This document shows positions 7,531-9,848 of a stretch of 9,848 nucleotides of DNA, piece by piece. The first letter of the stretch is position 1; each line of letters starts with the position of its first letter. A program made the translations under genes and the position numbers. The stretch is from Pseudomonadota bacterium (GTDB lineage Bacteria > Desulfobacterota > Syntrophia > Syntrophales > JADFWA01): the NCBI GenBank assembly GCA_030610915.1, contig JAUWQS010000039.1, positions 1 to 9,848 of the forward strand, written 5' to 3'. Below the pieces are notes generated by a model. It made no database searches and was not told the DNA's origin. It saw only the letters and a program-made list of their open reading frames with translations.

Positions 7531-8933
7531 TGGAATCCACTCAACTATTTATAAGAGAAACGAAGGCGATCAGCACCGCGAGAAGGTCGCTCCTTATTAT
7601 TGAGAGTATCCCCGGCATCAAATTCAGCGAGATTGTCGACGTTCAATTGGGAACCGGCGAGATGAGAAGCGGGCAGGTCATTGAAGCAGGCAAGAAAATG
7701 ACGGTCGTCCAGGTATTTGGCGGTGTCAGCGAGGTCGATCTTCTGAAGAGCAGGGTAAGATACAAGGGCGAAACTTTGAAACTGCCCGTATCCGCTGATA
7801 TACTGGGAAGGATATTCGACGGAAGCGGAGAGCCCATTGATGGCGGGCCACCTATCCTGGCGGAGGATTACGTTGACATTAACGGAGCGCCTGTAAATCC
7901 GGCATCCCGGCAGCCACCATCCGAATTCATCGAAACCGGCATCTCCGCCATCGATGGCTTGAATGTTCTTGTCAGAGGTCAGAAGCTGCCAATCTTCAGC
8001 GGATCGGGTCTCCCTCATAACAGGATAGCATCACAGATAGTAAGACAGGCGGCCTTGAAGGGCGACAAAGAAACATTTGCGATTGTATTTGGAGCGATTG
8101 GCGTGAGCTATGACGATGCCGCTTATTTTATATCCAACCTCGAAGAGACTGGCGCCCTCGGCAGATCGGTAGCCTTTATCAATACTGCATCATCTCCCGT
8201 AATAGAAAGATTATCGACGCCCCGCCTTGCCTTGACCGCCGCCGAATACCTGGCGTGGAAACACGGCATGCATGTGCTGGTTATCCTGACCGATATTACG
8301 AATTACTGCGATGCGCTTCGTGAACTTGCCGCCATGAGAGGGGAGATACCGAGCAGAAGGGGTTATCCGGGTTACATGTATACAGATCTCTCTTCCATGT
8401 ATGAGAGAGCGGGAAGAATATCGGGCAGAGAGGGATCGGTGACGATCCTGCCAATTTTGACGATGCCCGATGATGATATTACCCATCCCATACCGGATCT
8501 TACAGGGTATATCACCGAGGGTCAGATCGTCCTGTCCAGAGCCCTTGACAGGAAGAGAATATATCCGCCGATAGATGTATTCCTCTCTCTTTCGAGAATG
8601 ATGAAGGAAGGAATCGGAGAGGGAAAAACCAGGGAAGATCATAACAGCGTATTCATGCAGTCTTATGCGGTCTATGCGGAAGGAAACCGCCTGAGAGAAA
8701 TTTCAACCGTTATCGGCGCAGAAGCCTTAAGCGACAGGGACAAAATTTACCTTGCCGCGGCAGACAGATTCGAGCAGGAATATATTTCACAAGGAGAACT
8801 TGAAAGAAGAGGGGTTGAGGATACCCTGGAACGGGCATGGAATATCTTTTCTATGCTTCCGGTGGAGGATTTGAAATTAATCAGGAAAGAATACCTCGAA
8901 AAGTATCTGCCGGAAACATCCAGATTTGAATAA
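7530..8933 (+). CDS. ntpB: V/A-type ATPase regulatory subunit B
   Basis: Non-catalytic nucleotide-site subunit of the head. 467 aa, normal length. No Walker A motif, as expected for B. Recognisable blocks: LGRIFDGSGEPIDGGP after the N-terminal barrel, FSGSGLPHNRIASQIVRQA where A carries its P-loop, MRGEIPSRRGYPGYMYTDLSSMYERAGR, and IYPPIDVFLSLSRMMKEGIGEGKTREDH. R356 in LSLSR aligns with the arginine finger that reaches the neighbouring catalytic site. The start is a GTG (7530) within TAGTG at the ntpA stop. After B, the tight packing of the operon ends: 492 bp of repeats intervene before ntpD. Confidence 0.97.
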   Translation: MESTQLFIRETKAISTARRSLLIIESIPGIKFSEIVDVQLGTGEMRSGQVIEAGKKMTVVQVFGGVSEVDLLKSRVRYKGETLKLPVSADILGRIFDGSGEPIDGGPPILAEDYVDINGAPVNPASRQPPSEFIETGISAIDGLNVLVRGQKLPIFSGSGLPHNRIASQIVRQAALKGDKETFAIVFGAIGVSYDDAAYFISNLEETGALGRSVAFINTASSPVIERLSTPRLALTAAEYLAWKHGMHVLVILTDITNYCDALRELAAMRGEIPSRRGYPGYMYTDLSSMYERAGRISGREGSVTILPILTMPDDDITHPIPDLTGYITEGQIVLSRALDRKRIYPPIDVFLSLSRMMKEGIGEGKTREDHNSVFMQSYAVYAEGNRLREISTVIGAEALSDRDKIYLAAADRFEQEYISQGELERRGVEDTLERAWNIFSMLPVEDLKLIRKEYLEKYLPETSRFE

Positions 8934-9109
8934 AGACCATGATTGAAAAAGATGGGTGGCATGGACAAACTTGTTTGTCCGTGCAGCAAAATTGGTGGCT
9001 AAAACGAAGTCGCATTCAAAAGGTTACTCTGTCGGGTGAGACACCCGACTTACTGCGGGGCAGGGCAGGACAGGCATCCTTTCCTGTCTATTAAAATGTA
9101 ACTTAATAT
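8934..9109. repeat. Palindrome-rich spacer after ntpB (pre-insertion part of the B-D gap)
   Basis: No coding sequence is apparent. Three hairpins are seen. 8959-8970 pairs with 8973-8984 (12 bp with one G-T pair, core GGACAAAC/GTTTGTCC). 9031-9038 pairs with 9042-9049 (perfect 8 bp, GTCGGGTG/CACCCGAC, 3-nt loop). 9069-9074 pairs with 9083-9088 (GACAGG/CCTGTC). None is followed by a T-run, so they do not look like intrinsic terminators; they resemble dispersed REP-like intergenic palindromes. The last eight bases (9102-9109) are the left copy of the target duplication of the element that follows. Confidence 0.65.
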
Positions 9110-9147
9110 GTAACTACTCAGGTTGTCAGGTTCACGGTTCAACGGTT
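9110..9147 (+). repeat. Left inverted-repeat arm of the element
   Basis: Composite arm: the terminal 13-mer GTAACTACTCAGG, a 6-bp spacer (9123-9128), then the 19-mer GGTTCACGGTTCAACGGTT at 9129-9147. The right arm has the same two blocks in inverse orientation with a 13-bp spacer, so the arms differ only by spacer length and content. Confidence 0.85.
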
Positions 9148-9158
9148 AGCCGTATCCA

Positions 9159-9252
9159 GTTCGCATGGTGGATTAAGGAGCGTAAGCGACGAACCCACCG
9201 AAGCGATCAGAGTTTTCGGTGGATTCGCTCCGCTTAATCCACCCTACGAACT
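9159..9252. repeat. Large imperfect palindrome inside the element
   Basis: Nested complementary blocks: 9159-9164 with 9247-9252, 9167-9176 (GGTGGATTAA) with 9234-9243, 9177-9182 with 9226-9231, and 9195-9202 (CCACCGAA) with 9215-9222, around a 12-nt loop. The left arm carries about ten extra bases between its third and fourth block. The RNA would fold into a long hairpin. It resembles dispersed GGTGGATT-type palindromic repeats seen in many bacterial genomes; a specific function is not evident. Confidence 0.7.
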
Positions 9253-9269
9253 TCTCAATAAATTGGGAG

Positions 9270-9287
9270 GGGAGGTTTTAACCTCCC
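9270..9287. repeat. Perfect 8-bp hairpin inside the element
   Basis: GGGAGGTT (9270-9277) and AACCTCCC (9280-9287) separated by two T. No U-rich tail follows, so a terminator is unlikely. Part of the palindrome mosaic of the element. Confidence 0.65.
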
Positions 9288-9351
9288 GATATGGGCGATT
9301 AGAGTCGCTCCTACCCAAATTTACTGAGATGTTACTCGATTCTCTTCATTC

Positions 9352-9396
9352 AACCGTTGAACCGTGAACCTCTGCACCGTGAACCTGAGTAGTTAC
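9352..9396 (-). repeat. Right inverted-repeat arm of the element, with an internal 15-bp-period duplication
   Basis: Contains the inverse of the 19-mer (9352-9370) and of the terminal 13-mer (9384-9396). ACCGTGAACCT occurs twice, at 9361-9371 and 9376-9386, a 15-bp-period direct repeat that accounts for the longer spacer compared with the left arm. Confidence 0.8.
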
Positions 9397-9401
9397 CTTA
9401 A

Positions 9402-9407
9402 TATAAT
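9402..9407 (+). promoter_or_regulatory. Possible -10 element for ntpD at the element junction
   Basis: A perfect TATAAT starts inside the right copy of the target duplication, 18 bp before the ntpD ATG. At 17-bp spacing the element contributes GTGAAC (9379-9384), only three matches to the -35 consensus, so promoter activity is uncertain. If active, it would let ntpD be expressed independently of the interrupted operon. Confidence 0.3.
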
Positions 9408-9425
9408 ATCATACAAAGGCGAGCT

Positions 9426-9848
9426 ATGGCCAAAAAAGTACATGTGGCAAGACCGACCAAGGTTGAGCTGGCGCGGCTGAAACGCAGGCTCAGACTGGCT
9501 GCCAGAATCCAAAAGATCGTCAAGGACAGACTCTCTATACTGATTATGGAGTTTGTCCAGACGGTCGAAGAATGCGCTTCCGTCAAAGAAAGTCTCCTTA
9601 CGGAATTTTCGGAAGCCTATAGGTCTCTCTCTGTGTGTGTAGGTTACCACGGATATGTCCCTCTGATGAAAGAACTCCTGATATCTGAAACGAACGTAAA
9701 GGTAAACACCATGACAAGAAATGTTGCGGGGGTTATTTTGCCGCTTTTCGAGATTGAAAAGACCGATGATCGGCAATTGGATGCGCAGAATCAGGCCGGC
9801 ACATCTTCCATTATGGATCATACCGCCATGCTCTCCCAAAAATGTCTT
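9426..9848 (+). CDS. ntpD: V/A-type ATPase central stalk subunit D, 3' end outside the window
   Basis: Central shaft subunit whose long antiparallel helices rotate inside the A3B3 head. 141 codons are present without a stop; the family is around 210 aa, so about 70 residues are missing at the right edge. The start ATG is preceded by AAGGCGAG. The N-terminal helix PTKVELARLKRRLRLAARIQKIVKDRLSIL (about 10-40) and the segment TMTRNVAGVILPLFEIE (about 95-111) are typical of the family. The gene is intact where visible. It is detached from ntpB by a repeat-filled gap, unlike the close spacing of all earlier genes. Confidence 0.93.
   Translation, partial: MAKKVHVARPTKVELARLKRRLRLAARIQKIVKDRLSILIMEFVQTVEECASVKESLLTEFSEAYRSLSVCVGYHGYVPLMKELLISETNVKVNTMTRNVAGVILPLFEIEKTDDRQLDAQNQAGTSSIMDHTAMLSQKCL

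Larger units (their letters stand above)
9110..9396. mobile_element. 287-bp non-coding MITE-like element with 13-bp inverted repeats and 8-bp target duplication
   Basis: The element begins GTAACTACTCAGG (9110-9122) and ends with its exact inverse complement (9384-9396). Immediately outside, cttaatat is present at 9102-9109 and again at 9397-9404, a perfect 8-bp direct repeat. A second inverted pair of 19 bp lies just inside (9129-9147 and 9352-9370). No open reading frame of note is present, so it cannot mobilise itself. Ends starting GTAA and 8-bp duplications are characteristic of IS66-family transposons, so a transposase of that family is the best guess for the mobilising enzyme (inference). 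The interior is a mosaic of palindromes. Insertion separates ntpB from ntpD without touching either reading frame. Confidence 0.8.

Noticed and set aside
8211..8642. 143-aa minus-strand frame inside ntpB
   Set aside because: Shadow of the conserved B subunit frame.
9069..9100. GACAGG/CCTGTC hairpin as an intrinsic terminator after ntpB
   Set aside because: Six-bp stem with an eight-nt loop and no U-run after it.
8934..9425. CRISPR array in the repeat-rich gap
   Set aside because: Repeats are inverted pairs of differing length, not regularly spaced direct repeats with unique spacers.
9624..9640. Short CT/GT dinucleotide run in ntpD as a possible slippage site
   Set aside because: Only a few units of each dinucleotide, too short to expect instability.
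9393..9839. 148-aa minus-strand frame opposite ntpD
   Set aside because: The plus strand matches subunit D motifs; the minus frame has no family resemblance.

Overview
The window holds most of a V/A-type (archaeal/vacuolar-type) rotary ATPase operon from what looks like a Gram-negative bacterium. The plus-strand gene order is I-K-E-C-F-A-B-D, and D runs off the right edge. Upstream and divergent is a stand-alone heptose-7-phosphate kinase (rfaE1 type). That enzyme makes ADP-heptose for lipopolysaccharide core, so an outer membrane with LPS is likely. The combination is compatible with an anaerobic, environmental Gram-negative (for example Desulfobacterota/Syntrophia-like), but the sequence does not fix the taxon.

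Layout: 1-80 is the end of a repeat or mobile element that extends out of the window to the left. 49-1095 (minus) is the kinase, whose last nine codons and stop lie inside that element end. 1096-1286 is the divergent intergenic region, with a good sigma70-like promoter for the kinase and no convincing promoter for the ATPase. 1287-7530 carries I, K, E, C, F and A, very tightly packed, with 1-4 nt overlaps from E onward. 7530-8933 is B. 8934-9425 is a 492-bp gap without a gene between B and D. 9426 to the end is the 5' two thirds of D.

The ATPase genes form one machine. A and B make the catalytic/regulatory hexamer; D and F form the central stalk. C is the socket joining the stalk to the proteolipid ring, K builds the ring, I is the stator with the ion half-channels, and E is the peripheral stalk. 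All five cation-ligand positions known from the Enterococcus hirae Na+-ATPase ring are present in K, so the enzyme is predicted to move Na+. The small coiled-coil partner of E (often encoded just before I) is not in the window.

The most interesting non-coding signal is the B-D gap. It contains a 287-bp non-coding element (9110-9396) with 13-bp terminal inverted repeats starting GTAAC and a perfect 8-bp target duplication (cttaatat). This is the profile of an IS66-family-derived MITE. The same terminal sequence occurs at 69-80, where it has become the 3' end of the kinase gene. Both copies have a degenerate second end about 61-63 bp inside the true end. The rest of the gap is a mosaic of palindromic repeats.
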